DNA from: Madurella fahalii
Lineage: Eukaryota > Ascomycota > Sordariomycetes > Sordariales
Assembly: GCA_029876055.1 (NCBI GenBank)
Contig: CM056877.1
Span: 3,720,001-3,784,000, forward strand
Direction of reading: 5' to 3'
Length of the DNA: 64,000 nucleotides
The notes beneath the pieces were generated by a model, which was given only the letters and a program-made list of their open reading frames with translations, was not told the DNA's origin and did not search any database. Of this stretch, positions 32,065 through 44,755 are shown in pieces. The position numbers were made by a program, and so were the translations under genes. Each line of letters begins with the position of its first letter. The first letter of the stretch is position 1.

Positions 32065-34168
32065 TTAATTCAGAATTCCCGTCCACATGCCGGGGCCACC
32101 AACGCCTCCCATGGCAGGATGAAGGGATGAGAACCTGATCGACTGAGCTGCTTCAGCTGAGCAGCACAGTCGCTTGTGCTGGTATTGCCCGGGAGCGTCG
32201 CCCCGCGCACGGACCATCGTCTCTGACCATGAGCTGCCGTTCAAGCCATGGCCTGCGAGCATCTCACGAACATCGTCTTGCACGGAATTTTCCATAGAAA
32301 GGGATCTGCTCCGCTTGCAGCCTGCCTTGACTTGCGCCGCGGGCCGGCTGGCACCGTAGCGCTGCAGCTCTTGGAGGGCTCGCGCGGCGTCGTCCATCTC
32401 ACGCTGTTTGCGCGCCAGAGGCAGATCCAGCGAGACATCGCAGAGTTCCTTCATGGATGGGATCGCGTGGGACTCGGGCGACGCAGTCAGACAGTCTTCC
32501 CGACCTTCGGGAACCGAAGCAATAGTTGGTCTCAGGCTCAACCTGTCACCGCACAGCTTCGCGTACCGGCATCGCGCCTGAACATCCAGTTTGGCTGACG
32601 GCGCGCTCACCGAGGAAGCTGACGAGATCGAAGAAGAACGTGAGATCCGGGACGAATCCGAAACCATTGATTCGGGCGAAGATACGGTCGAGACCGAGTT
32701 GGCAAGAGATGAACGACGGGTCATGTAGCTCATGGGGGACGACGTCACCGACGGCGGCCACCTATCCACAGTTTGAGCAGCCACGGAGCCCGAGGCTTGA
32801 GCCATTGCGAACCCCATTGAGGAACCCCTGCCGAGCAGACACGACGCAGCACTCACTGCAGGAGTGCTGAATCCACTGGTTTGAGGGGTCAAGCGTGGCG
32901 TGGGCAGGAGTCCGAGCGCCGGGGCCAAACGCCCGGCAACATATGCAGTCGACGGAGCGGGCTCCATGACCACCGGGGCGATGCGAGACTTTGGCGACAA
33001 GTTGAACCCCTTATCAGACCCGAAGGCCGTCGCACGCTCGGTAGGCGGTGTATAGAGGGAGCGGGGGGAAGCTCATGGGTTGGCGTCGAGGCCGGCGACC
33101 AGGGAGCGAGTTCTTCGAGATTATCCAAATCCGGGCGAAGATTCAAGACGACGTGCCGGAAATCGTCGCACTGTCGCTCGTAAATCTGCTGCGCGGCTCC
33201 ACCAGGAGAGGGAGGCTGCGTCGGAGTGAGCTTCACCACACAGTCGGCCCACCGCTTATACACCTCTTCGGTGACATGGAGTTTCCAGTTAACGGCCAAG
33301 AGGAACGTCATCTCGTTCTGGTTGATCTCGAGGGTGTTGAGACCCGAGATCTTGCTCCAGGCGCGAGCAGAATAGTTGCGGTCCTGCAGATACTTGGACG
33401 CTAGAATCAGGGCGGCAAGGAACATGCGGCGTCCGCATTGGATCGCCTGACTGGCGCGGCGGTCGTCGGGCTGCTCCATCGTGAAATCGTGCGCCGGCAC
33501 ATGCGGCTTGATCAATATCAAATAGTAGAGAGCCACCTGCAAGGTGGAATAGCTGGTCCGCGAGCGGCGCAGCGTCTCCTGGATAAAGGTGCGAAGAGGC
33601 AGCACGGCACCGTTACCGTTCTCGTTGCGAGGGACGACCGACGACGTGGGCCAAATAGCCTCGACGATGTGGGTCGACGTGTCTGGAGAGTAGAATGCCA
33701 TTGAGCGCGTGTCCACGTCGCGAGTGAGAGTTCTTTCTTACCAACGAGGTTGTCGACAAAGTTGATCTTGCGATCGGTTTGCCGCTGCAGTGTGGGCGGA
33801 CGTCCGGTGCGGGAAGTGGCCGAGTTGGATGTGCGGCGCGGGTTCTGGCGCAGCTCGGCGGGGGCCTCCGCTTGCGTCGGTGGTTGGATGAGGTGTTTGG
33901 GCCAGGGCTCGTGAAGCTTGATGACGGGTTCGCAAGAACTGCCAAGCGAGCTGACCGAGGCCTGGGACAGGGCGGCCTGAGAGAAGCAGTACGAGTCGCA
34001 GGAGCCGGCGTCGGATGAGCCAGCGCTCGAGGTAGTGTCGTCGGACCAGAAGGAGGTGGAGGAGGCGGACGCCGAAACGGCTAGGGTCAAGTTGTATGGC
34101 GCGGACGCATTGTTGTGGTGGTGGGTGTTGATGAGGGAAGACGGTTCGTATACTGTGTTGCAAATCAT
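32065..34168 (-). CDS. Pcl-type (PHO85-partner) G1 cyclin with an apparent frameshift
   Basis: Exon 1 is 34168-33742; exon 2 runs 33682-32065 after a 59-nt intron. The Ser-rich N-terminus ends in KINFVDNLV, which joins to DTSTHIVEAIWPTSSVV at the start of the cyclin box (about residues 143-290). The box includes RTFIQETLRRSRTSYSTLQV, RRMFLAALILASKYLQDRNY and INQNEMTFLLAVNWKLHVTE, typical of fungal Pcl1/Pas1-like cyclins that activate Pho85-class kinases. After ELAPWSPASTPTHELPP the frame shifts: the conserved-looking C-terminal region (FNLSPKSRIAPVVMEPAPS onward, to 32065) lies one base out of phase. One extra C in the six-C run at 33063-33068 would give 681 aa in one frame. A sequencing error is more likely than a true break. 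Confidence 0.78.
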
Positions 34169-37100
34169 CTTGGGGTTTTAGGGGGGATAGAGGTGCTTCC
34201 AATGACCTCCAGCCGCCGTCACGCAATGTCTACCGATAAAACCAGGGTGCTGACCAGATCGTGAACCTATCGATATGCGGGTTCTGCGACAAGCCACATG
34301 GAGTGTCGCGGAACCGTGGATGCCGAAGAGGGAAGAGGGCTTCTAGAGCTGGGCGCCGGAAGCCGACTTTTCACGAGGGATCAGACCGGTAGACAGGGCG
34401 GAGACGGCGGCTGGAGTTGATGCAATGCTCGCAAGAGGCATCGTGTGTGTCTTTCGCCGGGATGAGCGGAAGAGCAGGTGGAGTTGAGGTTATATGGCAG
34501 CTAGTACGTGTACTGAACCATAACCAAAATGGTGGGTGGCGGCGGCGAGGTCGGGAGGATGGGCAGTGCCGAAACTCGCAGGGCTCGGGACGTGGTGATC
34601 GACTGGCTTGCAGAACGTATTCGAGCCGCGTGCAGGCAATGCAGGTACCGACAGTTTGGCTGAGGTAGGGGGTGGGAGAGCCGCACGATCAACCGGACTC
34701 CTTTTTAATGTGAGCGCCGGGCTGGCAACAGCCTGAGGATAGCGGCAATGTGACTCGTAGGCTGCGGAGAGCGCGTGTTCACCTCTTTTTTGGCGACTGG
34801 GGAGATAAGTTCGGGTGGTGACCCCCTGGCTTGGATGACTCTTCCAGCGATGAGTGGGCGGTTGAGGGTGGCGAGGGCCTAACCGAAACTTGCCGCGCAG
34901 GGAAACAGGTGGCCCCAACTGGAAGTGTGGTGTGACTACCCCCCTTGTGTTTGGAAGCCTGAAAACGGGTCTCTTATCGAGGGCTGTGGCGACTTGGGCT
35001 GGTCACCGGCGCGTGTGAGTACAGACGGACAAGATAGTGAGTGATGATGAGCCGTTTGCGATGCTCGCTTTTCTTTCCTCGCCTTTCTTTGATGGGATGG
35101 CGGATTCCTTGTTCGGGGTCGGTTTGGTTATAAACGCGGGTTAGGGAAGATGCTTCGAAAAGGACGGTTGTCGACAAGGGCGGCGCAAAAGCTGACTTGA
35201 CGGTCGGGGAACGTTGTTTTCTTTGCACGGGATGTGGCAGAGAAAATTGCGTCTGTCGGTCCTGTTTTCCTTTGTCGCAGGGAGCAAGTGAATGCCGCGC
35301 GAGAAAGCAAAACGTTCTAGACAAACAGACTGGCAATCATTGGAATGGGACACTCGGGAGATCGAGACGGAAAGAAAACGGAACGGAGGGGAGAAATCAA
35401 AAGCAAAAAAAAAAAAAGCAGTATGATGGTTCAGAATTCAGATGAGTGGAGAGAAGATACACAGATCTCACAAGCAGACTACCAGAGAGCCGCTTCTTCC
35501 TAGATCTTGAAGTTGAGCATCATTGCTGCTTTGATGGGGGGAAGGGAAGGGAGAGGAGTCCCGGCGTTGCGCTGGCGCAGGGTAACCTGAGTTTTGAATG
35601 GGGACCCGCCGAGACACTGAGGAATGTCCACGGGCCGGTGGGAGTACCAGCGATTTGCCAGAGTGTCGCTGGAAGCAGCCCACGGCCAAGGCTGCACAAC
35701 CTCCAAATTCCCAACCTCCACTCCCTGCATGCCCTCCACCAGGGCCCCGGCCTTCCATGCCAGTCAGCGTGCACCTAGCATGGATCCTGTCTTTGTCATG
35801 GCATGGCAGGACAGGTAACGAAGTACCTTGCACAATACATAGAAACGGCCACAGCCCTCCCCTCGCCGCAGCAACACGCCCTTTTACACCAGCAGAGCGG
35901 CGCGGTTGCAAGCCTCGAGTACCGGGGCATTTGAGGCGATTACTGTTAGCTTTGGTATGCCATAGGTACGCATTGGCCTTGGACTCAACATCTCCCTATG
36001 CCATCCAGAACGACCGACGGAGAACTCTGTTCATGTGCTCTGCTGACGGGCGGGCACACCTTCTCGCCCCCCACCCCGCCCTCCCCGAAGGCTTCTCTCG
36101 GGCTTCTCCTCTCTGGAATCAAAATCTGCCGGTCGGCAGCCATTTCACTGCGAGACACCCTCGCAGTTTCAACTCGCCCGTGGGATGGGAAGAAATGGTA
36201 AAATCGGGGCCATCTTGATTGGCCCTGCTGCTGCAGAGCGGCGGGGGCGGAAATCTGGAAGAGTGTGTGTGGCCAGCTCAACCACCCGTCCGCACCACAA
36301 AGACAATTCCACCCCCTGTCTAGCGCCATCTTGGTCGCTGAAAGCGGTCTAGCCTAGAAATGAAGGCGCAGAACGCATCATTCATTCACCCATCCAGCCG
36401 CTGTTGATCCTGCCAGAGCCACCGTTCTCTCTCACGCAGTTGCCTCCGCCTTCGCATCCGTTTCGAGCTCCCATAGTTATTGACGATGACCGTCGTTTTG
36501 GGGGCAGCGTTTTTCCTACAGTTTTGCTAACATTTGTTTCTTGTTCGGATTTAACTTTTCATGATGATTGGCACCAACACGCAGGCGAGTGTGGTTTGTG
36601 AGGCCTCACCAATAGCCCCGATGATGAGTTGACTCAACCCCTACTGCGTAATCGCGCTCGTGACTTACGTTATGTGCGAAACGTTATACCTTAACTTAGC
36701 TGGCGTCCGAGGTTGGAAGTGGAGGCTTCGGACTCCTCGAAGCGCTGACTCGCCACGGCTGGAATGGCATATGAACTGTGCGCCAACTCAGACATTTGGG
36801 ACGAGGCCAGAAAGAGTTTTCCAGCGGATACGAAAAACACCATAGCAAATGCTCCATCGTCTGTGCTACCTGTTGCCGGCTGTCATTCGTTCATTGTATC
36901 CATTCCCACTAGAATAGCGTAAAACCGCATCACGAACTGTTACCGTGATGAGATACGGGAGGATTGCTTGCCGGAGTCGGTCAGGACCAGGTGTTAATGC
37001 TCTTTGCATACCCAAGCCTCCCTCATATCATGTAATTTCACCACAGCGCATCTTTCACAGCCGTGCCATCAGTCATCAAAAGATAAATTTATCGCGCACA

Positions 37101-40100
37101 GCATCCGCAGCCCCCCTTACATGCTCATCCGCGTACCTCTGCACAGTAAACCGGTCTTTGCGCGAAGCGGCCGTCTTATCGGCCGTTTCAGGGCGCCACG
37201 CATGGCTGTCGGTGGAGCAAAAGAAACTCGGGTTGAAAGGGACGGAGATTCTTTCCGTATCCGAGTGAAGCTCTGACCATGGCCATTCAATCATGATACA
37301 TTTTCGATGTCGATCGCGTGTTGAGGTCCAGAATTGTGCAACGCCCCCCCCGCATTGCCTTCCGGGCTGTGCTTGGGCGGGCGTCAAGCAGCAGTCAATG
37401 CCCGTCGCACAGCCAGCAGCCAGGCACCGTTTACGTGTCCAAACCGTAACGTGGATGGTCATGAGCCTCGAAGTTAGCCACCTCATAACTCTCGGAAGTC
37501 TCGCGGCCCCAAGTCAAGTCATTTGGGAGGGACGGGGCTTTCGCTAACTTTCACTGGGCGTTCTAGAACAGGTTATCCCTTCCGCCCACCCCTTACATTT
37601 GCAAGACATCATCATACGGCCTTTCCCAAGCCAACATCATGTCTTACTACCAACTGCATGAGGTTGTGACCCCCAGCAAGTAAGGGGGAAATTCCGTCGC
37701 AAAGGCAGGGCGAGGTAATCCAATCGGAGCGCAGGCGCAACATTTCCCCGCTTCGAAATTGCTAGTCTTGATCCGGTTCGTCACCCAACTCGACTTGTTT
37801 TCGCAGTCGGCCGTTTGGCAGCTGGTTCGGTGACGCCCGCCCGAATGCAGAGCAACCCAACCTCGGGCCCTTAGACGGATCGATTGGCGTGCTGAGAACA
37901 GAGCGACGCTGCCGCCATCCTGCGAGGCAGACGATGGCGCTCCGGATTGCCTGAACGGCCCGGAACTTGAGAGCTTGCCTGTTGCCGTGGATGCCGACCA
38001 ATAACAAGGCCGGGCGGGGCCATTTCAGCTCGAAGCATGCCGTCCCTCGTCTGTTGTGCCGTGATGACTCAAACGGAGATTGCCTGTGAGAGGTTGCTCG
38101 GATGGTCCGGCGATATCGGATGGTAGTGTACTCTACACCAAACCGTTTTGACGATTTCGCAAAGGTACCAGGAGACACCGTTTGGCGGATGACGCTGTTG
38201 GAAGCCAGAAGGCTCACTCCCAGGCTCGATCAATGTTTCTTATTCGTCTTATTCATCACTCACTTTCCGTCAGCCTGGGGGTTCATGAAAGTCAGCTCGT
38301 TACCGCGCGGACCAGCGGCTGCATTTCCGAGGCGCTTGAACGGCGCTTGAACGGCGGTAAATTAACACGATAGCAATGGCCCATAGTTGCTTCCACCAGC
38401 AGCATCCACGCGGCACGTTAGCAAGAATTTCCTGGCGATGGGAGCCCCGTGAGCAAGCCATCAGAGTTAGAAGGCTGAAGGAGAACACCCCCCCCCTAAA
38501 TGACATATTGTAGCTGGATTCCGGCCTCGGATGTCCGTTGCCTTGGTGATCGACGGCTGTGAGCGAATGACTAAAAATTCCGTCACCTTTTGTTCAGCCG
38601 TCAGGCATAATGGCACTCATGGAGATATTGGTTCAGCGGTCTCGTAACAGCCGGGCAACACTCAACCTCGGTGGCTTGCACAACCTGTGGCGATGGCCGA
38701 ACAGCCGGGTGCTTGTGAGGGAGACGTATTCGGCCCATCTTTCACGAAACAAGACACAAGTCCGAAGATCGCCTCGAAGCGCAATTTCTGGACCAAAGAG
38801 GGCCGACGGCGAATCCGGATGACGGGAAAGAGAAAACGAAGGGCGTCTTGCCAGTTGGGGCTTGGTGTCGCAATGAGTGATGTGAAAGACTCACTCCGCC
38901 CACATCCCCACTCCTTTCCCACACATCGGAGCTTGCGGCTGGGTGAACGGCTCAGCCTGGATTTGCGCATCATGCTTCGCGCAATGATACCAAGCCAAGG
39001 AGCTTAGTGCACGGAATATCCGATCGCGGTTTGAGGCAGCTTCATTTGCAGCAGAAGTTGCCTGGTAAATGATGTTGCACCGTGATTTCCAGAACGAACA
39101 TGGAAATGGTGGCCGGGGTTATTTCAGCGTAGGCAGCAGCAACAGCAGCAGCAGTAGCAGGATCCCTCCCCACCAACCTTGCCGACCTTGTCCTCTCTTA
39201 CCGTTTCAGACAACCATCCGTTGACCTGACGGGGCACCGTCATCGGCCAAGAAAGATCAGATCCCAGATCCCAAGCCGAGGCCCTATCTGGCCGTGATTA
39301 TGCCACGCACAAGTCATGATCGGGAGTCATCCGTCCGACAAATCCTCTGACCAGCCAAGACTCGAACTCGGACCACCACAAAGTCCTCGTTTCATTTGCC
39401 AGTGACCTCGCGAACTTCTGGCCTTCCACAAGCGGCGAAGAAGGGGGCGAAGAAAGAGCTCCTCCCAGCCTTTTGGGCTCATCAGTCAGGTGATTAACAT
39501 GCCACGACATGATTACCGCCTTCATTGCCATCTCCCCAATTTGCACTTTACTCGTATCCGACATGTGTCCGAAACCGCAAGCTCGTATGGGGATTCCAGT
39601 GCGAAAGACAGCCAAAGCATGTTTCTGAGATGACTGAGACGACTGAGATGACTGAGTAATTTTGCTGAGCGTGCCGTGTCATTCTCACCGAGACGGATCA
39701 TCGTAGACGCCGTGCTTTGCTCCTTCTTACTTTCGCCAAGCCAAGACCAGTGGATGAAGCCAGTTACTATCCCCTTATGGCCATTCATGTGTCATTGAGT
39801 GCAAAAGGGCCAACTTGATGCCGTAAGCAACCCAGGGGCCCGGGGTTGGCGTTAGGTCAGCAAGTTGTTGGCCAGCTCACCATCGCTATTGAGTGAGTGA
39901 GGCGTGAGTGTGAGTGAGCGAGCGAGAATGAATGAATGACGAACTGTGTTACTTTACGCCGTGGGAAGCCGGCCGACGCGAGGGGCACGGGTGAATGAAG
40001 GAGCGCAGAAGACCGCACCCGGCACTGAGCCAGCCAGCCAAATCAAGGGGCGAGACGGCTGCGCCGCAAGTGCCTGTTCGAGTGGATCGGGTTATGGCAA

Positions 40101-41248
40101 GAAAGGGATCAGGTGACGAAGAGAACAACCTAGTACGACGGGACAGATGAGGTGCTTCGCCAAAAAAACAGCCCGTGTTGGCACTTTGGTGCTGCCACAA
40201 GTCACGAGGAGAGGATGACTTTGGCGACGGACACGCTCCTGGCAGATAACCCGCAACCGTCACCAGTGCCGTGACTGATGCCGTGACTGAATTCGGGGCT
40301 CGGCTCTCACCCGAAGGGCGAGAAGACATTCGCCATCGAGGGAGTCATTGTGGACCATCTCACAGTGCTGACTCTGACCGTGCTAGGCGATAGCGTTCGG
40401 GTGCGAGTCAACTAAGTGTCGTGACCGCTCAACATGCCATCCATCGCACGGAAACCGGCCTCGGTATCAAGCAGGGCAACACAGCGATACGCAACAATGG
40501 CGGTTTGGGCGGTAGGCCTTGTGTTTCCGGTCTGTTTTGCCGTAACGTATTCCCCTTTAGAGAGGCTATGCAGGGAGGCGTGTTCCTCTCCACCGACACA
40601 TGATGCAAAAGAACTGGAGGATCAAGGATGAGACTGGTACACCAGGATAGGCATCATGTCTAACGATACATCCCCGTAACAACTCGATACAAATGGTGTG
40701 CTTCGCGCCTTGTTGCTAAAAAAGGGCATACGGGACAGTTGGCGCGGGTGGAGAGGAGATTCCCCTGTACTCGAAAGTTGATACCTCATCAAGAAGGGCA
40801 GCACACCATGCACTACACTTCCCGCTTGTTGGAAGACACCTCATCGTCGGCGTAGAAAGGCGCAAATAGACAGCTAAACCCCGGGACGGACCTCGAATTC
40901 GATTCGACTGTAGCTAGAGCTGCCAGCACGAGCGATACAAGTCATACCACACTTCCAAAAGGATGAGAGCGAAGCCAGCCTGCGGGACTAGTAACCAGGC
41001 AGATGGCTCAAGCAGTTCCGCAAAGGAAGATGGGCCGCATGGTTCCCAGTCCGGGGACAGTATCTAGTTATACATGACCCAATTCGGGCCCACCCGCACA
41101 GAGTATGTGGTTTCTTTTGAGCTTTTCCATCGTGTGCCCGGCTACCTCAGCAAAGCGAGAGTGCCCCAGAAAACGAAAGGCTGAGATAAAAAAAGCGAAC
41201 ACGGTGACATAGAAGAAGGCAACTACCAAAACTAACCACCGATCCACC
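34169..41248. other. 7.1-kb gene-poor region upstream of the cyclin gene
   Basis: I could support no protein gene. The segment nearest 34168 is the cyclin promoter and leader; the segment nearest 41248 is the sub2 3' region. It contains a poly-A run at 35406-35418, an AGC-type repeat at 39128-39160, a 9-bp GATGACTGA repeat near 39629-39655 and GAGT/GAAT-type repeats at 39890-39940. All frames of 60-200 codons lie on overlapping strands without recognisable motifs. Long upstream regions are usual for regulated cyclins, and a non-coding transcript cannot be excluded. Confidence 0.45.
39128..39160 (+). repeat. AGC trinucleotide repeat
   Basis: An interrupted (CAG/AGC) run of about ten units lies in intergenic DNA. 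No open frame that I could support reads through it. Confidence 0.75.
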
Positions 41249-43388
41249 CTAAGCCGCCATGTAGGTGGAGGCATCGATGCCTTCCTTGGGGAACTCGCTG
41301 AACAATGGGTTAGCAGGCCACCATTAGTACAGAGCGGATAGGAGCACATACGGAAGAGCCACCTCGAAACGCTTCTCAATTGACTGCAGAACCTCCTTGT
41401 CCTGGTCGGTGGTCACGAAGGAAATGGCCAAGCCCTTTGTACCGAAACGGCCAGCACGACCGACGCGGTGCAGGTATGAATCCGCATCAGCCGGCAGATC
41501 ATAGTTGATGGCAAGGTTGATACGCTCGATGTCAATGCCGCGGCCAAAGACGTCGGTGGCGACGCAGATTCTCTTGTTGAACTCCTTGAATTCCTTGTAC
41601 CGCCGGATGCTATAGGTGTTGAGCGTCAGCATTGAGAAATCAGCTAGCCTCGAGTTGCAGAAGCATACCGTTCTTCCTGGCTGACACCAGAGTGAACAGC
41701 AATCGAAGGGAAGTTGCACTCGCGCAGCAGCTTGTCGAGCTCAGTGGCGCGGAGCGTGCTCTTGACGAAGATGATGACCTGATTGAATTGCAGCTCATCA
41801 AGGAGCTCGTTGAGCTTCCGGTTCTTCTCCCTCTCCTCTAGGGGGATGTAGTATTGCTGCAGACCATGGAGCGTCAACTTGGTGTCTTCGTCAACATAAT
41901 GCTCGGTAGGATTCTGCATGAATTTCCGGCAGATGGGCTTGATCTCGTCAGAGAGCGTAGCCGAGAACATCATGACTTGCTTCTGCTGCGGAGTCGCACG
42001 GAAGATTTCCTGGACGTCGCGACGCATATCTCGGTCGAAAGTTAGTCGGGTAGGTGGAAATCGGCGGGCCGAGCTCGCTCACCAATTTGATCAAGCATCT
42101 TGTCGCACTCGTCGAGCACGAACATCCGGACGCTGCCGAGCCGGAGATTCTTGTCCCGAACGAGAGCATTGAGACGACCGGGCGTGCCGACAATGATGTG
42201 CGGATGAGTCTCCTTGTTCTTCAGGATCTCGGCATCTTTCTGAATGGGAGTGCCGCCGTAGAAGACGCCCGTCTTGATGTCGGGCATGTACTTGCTGAAA
42301 CGATTGTATTCGTTGCGGATCTGGAAAGCCAGCTCACGGGTGTGGCACATGACCAGCACCGAGCACTCTCCGGCGACAGGTTCGACCTGCTGAAGAGTGG
42401 TGAGGACGAAGACGGCCGTCTTGCCGAGACCGGACTTTGCTTGGCAGATAATATCGCCGCCAAGCATGGCCTGCGGAATACAAGTCTGCTGAACTGTAGT
42501 CGGGGACCGCATTAGAATCGGGTACGTAAACGAGGACGGGTTCGGTAGACGGATTGGTTCAAAAAGACAGGCCCGTCCATCGTCGCAGCAAAGACTTCAG
42601 CTACTCTTTCGCGCATTTCCCCTCCCTCCCAGACCATGTTTGTTCCGACACCAGCTGGGCAAGGTGCGCAGTTGCGATGACCGACCACGATGGACGGCGG
42701 CATCACCAATCTTCATCGGCTGCGACCAGTAGTCGGTGGCAAATTGAGACGGGGAACAATGTCCCAAGTAGAAGCCCACGAAGGGTTCGATACAAAGCGG
42801 CTCAAGAGCGATCCACCAAGCGAACTTGTCGCTTCCCAAAAGTTGCCGACTCAATCCAAGCATGATGATGACTATCATCTGCGAGATTGTTCTGCTCGCG
42901 CCAGAGCTCAGCGGTGTCTCGAGAGCGGCTTGTCATTGGGGGACAAAGCCCAACGGATTGATGGCCGGATGGTGATGACCAACCACCATTGTCTTGATCA
43001 TTGCGCGCCCACCACGCCGCCAAGAAAAAACTTCGCTCCCCGACATAATTGCTTTGTGTAGCTCTTGCCTCTTTTTTTTTTTTGCTTTGCGAGATGGACG
43101 GACCCGTAGGAGGGGCAGGAGGGGTTAACGATAAGCTGGGGATGAAACTTGTCAAGACTAACCCTCCGACGGATGCTCGAAACCGCAATCGGCGATGGCG
43201 CGCAGGAGTTCGGGCTTCAGAAGAAAGTCGCGGAAACCAGTCGAGTGGATGCCGACATAGGAGCCCTTCTTATCGACATTCTGCCCGCCGGCGGCGGCGT
43301 CGCCCTTCTTGCCATTCGAGGCCGGGGCAGCGGTCTCATTGTTGAGCTCGTCGTCGGAGTAGTCGATGAGATCCTCCTCGGCAGACAT
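41249..43388 (-). CDS. sub2: ATP-dependent RNA helicase SUB2 (UAP56)
   Basis: Five exons: 43388-43163, 42493-42083, 42029-41669, 41609-41352 and 41297-41249. The product is 434 aa, the usual length. It begins MSAEEDLIDYSDDELNNE and has SYVGIHSTGFRDFLLKPELL, the Q-motif region GFEHPSEVQQTCIPQA, motif I AKSGLGKT, TRELAFQI, GTPGRLNAL, motif II DECD (diagnostic of SUB2/UAP56 rather than DEAD), motif III SAT, GRGIDIERIN and HRVGRAGRFGTKG. The last small exon gives EFPKEGIDASTYMAA. Role: spliceosome assembly (replacing Msl5/Mud2 at the branch site) and mRNA export through TREX with Yra1 and THO. Intron 1 is 669 nt, about ten times longer than the other three (52-59 nt). It is divergent from rpr2. 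Confidence 0.95.
42494..43162 (-). other. Unusually long first intron of sub2 (669 nt)
   Basis: It starts with donor GTTAGT and ends CTACAG. It holds a poly-A tract near its 5' end (the T run at 43071-43083 on the plus strand). No open frame inside it carries recognisable content. Its position directly after the Q-motif region of a splicing helicase makes regulated splicing or a regulatory role possible, but that is inference. Confidence 0.7.
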
Positions 43389-43865
43389 TTTGGCGAATGG
43401 ATGCGATGTCGAGAATCGACGTTACGCGGTAGTGACAAATGGACAGAACCAAAAGAATAGACCGACGTAAGCTTGTTGTCGAGGCAATGCCGCGGATCCC
43501 CAGAAAAATTGAAAATGTCGCGAGAGTAAAAGGGCTAGGAAGAAGAAGTCACTGCGATCGCGCGTCGATGATGGAGACGTGGTTTCCAGACGGCGGGCTT
43601 GGCGCGTTGATGATGGGAAGTCGAAAAGCGAAGGGAGGGAGCGAGCGAAAATAGCGTTCGAGGTGAGAAGAGGCACAGCCTCAAAGCCTTGGCGCTAACC
43701 AACCGTGGCTTAGCCAGACGGAGCGCGACCCGCTCTGTGGGGCGATTGTCACACGGACCATCTGGCTTGGGGTTTTCCTGCCTCTTTCTGGGATCCTCAC
43801 TTGTCGAATACAGTTCCTTCTCGAGACTCGCATATCAAAGTTTCACTTTGCGATATCCATCGACT
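43389..43865. promoter_or_regulatory. Shared divergent promoter of sub2 and rpr2
   Basis: 477 bp lie between the divergent ATGs of two RNA-processing genes. No clear TATA box was seen on either strand. Confidence 0.45.
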
Positions 43866-44375
43866 ATGGCAAAGGGTAACAAAGGTGGCGGTGGAGTGCA
43901 GAACAAGGCCATCTACTCGCGCATCTCGTTCCTTCAGCAAGCGGCCGTCTTTCTTTCCTCCCCACAACGCCCATCTGCAATCCAATCCGCCTCGTGTAGG
44001 AACCCCAACGAACTAGAATCCGGATCGGTTCAGGATGTATCCGTCTCGGTCCCCATGCAGGGCATGAGCAGGCGATTAGCCACTGACTTGCGCGCCGTGT
44101 CACTCAAGACCAGGATTCGCCTCAAGCCGGCGGTGAAGCAGACCATTTGCAAGTTTTGCGACTCTGTGCTCATCGACGGCGAATCTTGCACATCCACCAT
44201 TGAGAACAGGAGCAGGGGAGGCAAGAAGCCGTGGGCCGATGTTCTAGTACGCAAGTGTCACACATGTGGAAAGGAGCGAAGATGTCCGGTCAGCGCGGCG
44301 AGGCCGAAGAGGAAAACGGAACGAGGAGTTGACGAGGCTAGTGCCCTGCCTCAGAAACAACACCGAAAAGGCTGA
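43866..44375 (+). CDS. rpr2: Ribonuclease P/MRP protein subunit RPR2 (Rpp21)
   Basis: Single exon, 169 aa, starting MAKGNKGGGGVQNKAIYSRI. The open frame extends 59 codons upstream, but that part is unlike the family, so the ATG at 43866 is preferred. Family features are YSRISFLQQAAVFLSS, MSRRLATDLRAVSLKT, RIRLKPAVKQTICKFCDSVL and GGKKPWADVLVRKCHTCGKE. The two CxxC pairs (CKFC and CHTC) form the expected zinc-binding site. The C-terminus is a basic, low-complexity tail. Role: protein subunit of nuclear RNase P, which removes tRNA 5' leaders. The central Ser/Pro-rich stretch (about residues 35-60) is where homologues vary. Confidence 0.88.
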   Translation: MAKGNKGGGGVQNKAIYSRISFLQQAAVFLSSPQRPSAIQSASCRNPNELESGSVQDVSVSVPMQGMSRRLATDLRAVSLKTRIRLKPAVKQTICKFCDSVLIDGESCTSTIENRSRGGKKPWADVLVRKCHTCGKERRCPVSAARPKRKTERGVDEASALPQKQHRKG

Positions 44376-44755
44376 GCCCGTGTTGCCATCTAACTCGGTA
44401 CATTCACCGCTTCGGGATCGGACTGTGGAATGAGAAGCGTCGTTTATCAATGGAGCTGGTATTGGCAGCCGGCTTTTGACTTCCTCCGTTGTCCCATGGA
44501 GGGCGCCATCGGGGCTATCTCTCACTACCATGTTGGGGAGAAGACCAAAGCACAACGCGCTACCCCTTCAGGCAACACCTCTGACCGGCAAGTCTAGCTC
44601 CGCCTAGGTTATGATCTCTGAGACTGGAGTCGGAGGTGGCCTGTCTATTGATCCTCTCTTCATCACCGATGGGCCAACGATGCGCACGGTGGATCGTGCC
44701 CGACCTCATCAGCCGGGCCGGCATACCGTATAAAACGGTTTCCCAGGCGCCACGA
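44376..44755. other. Convergent 3' region between rpr2 and hsk3
   Basis: The stop codons of rpr2 (plus) and hsk3 (minus) face each other across 380 bp. No gene was seen. Confidence 0.5.

Noticed and set aside
39301..39430. tRNA-like pattern on the minus strand: a T-arm-like CCGAG/TTCGAGT/CTTGG hairpin and an anticodon-loop-like TTGTGGT
   Set aside because: The two putative arms overlap in the same bases, leaving no room for a variable loop, and the D arm is not found. A covariance-model search (tRNAscan-SE) would settle it; I expect no hit.
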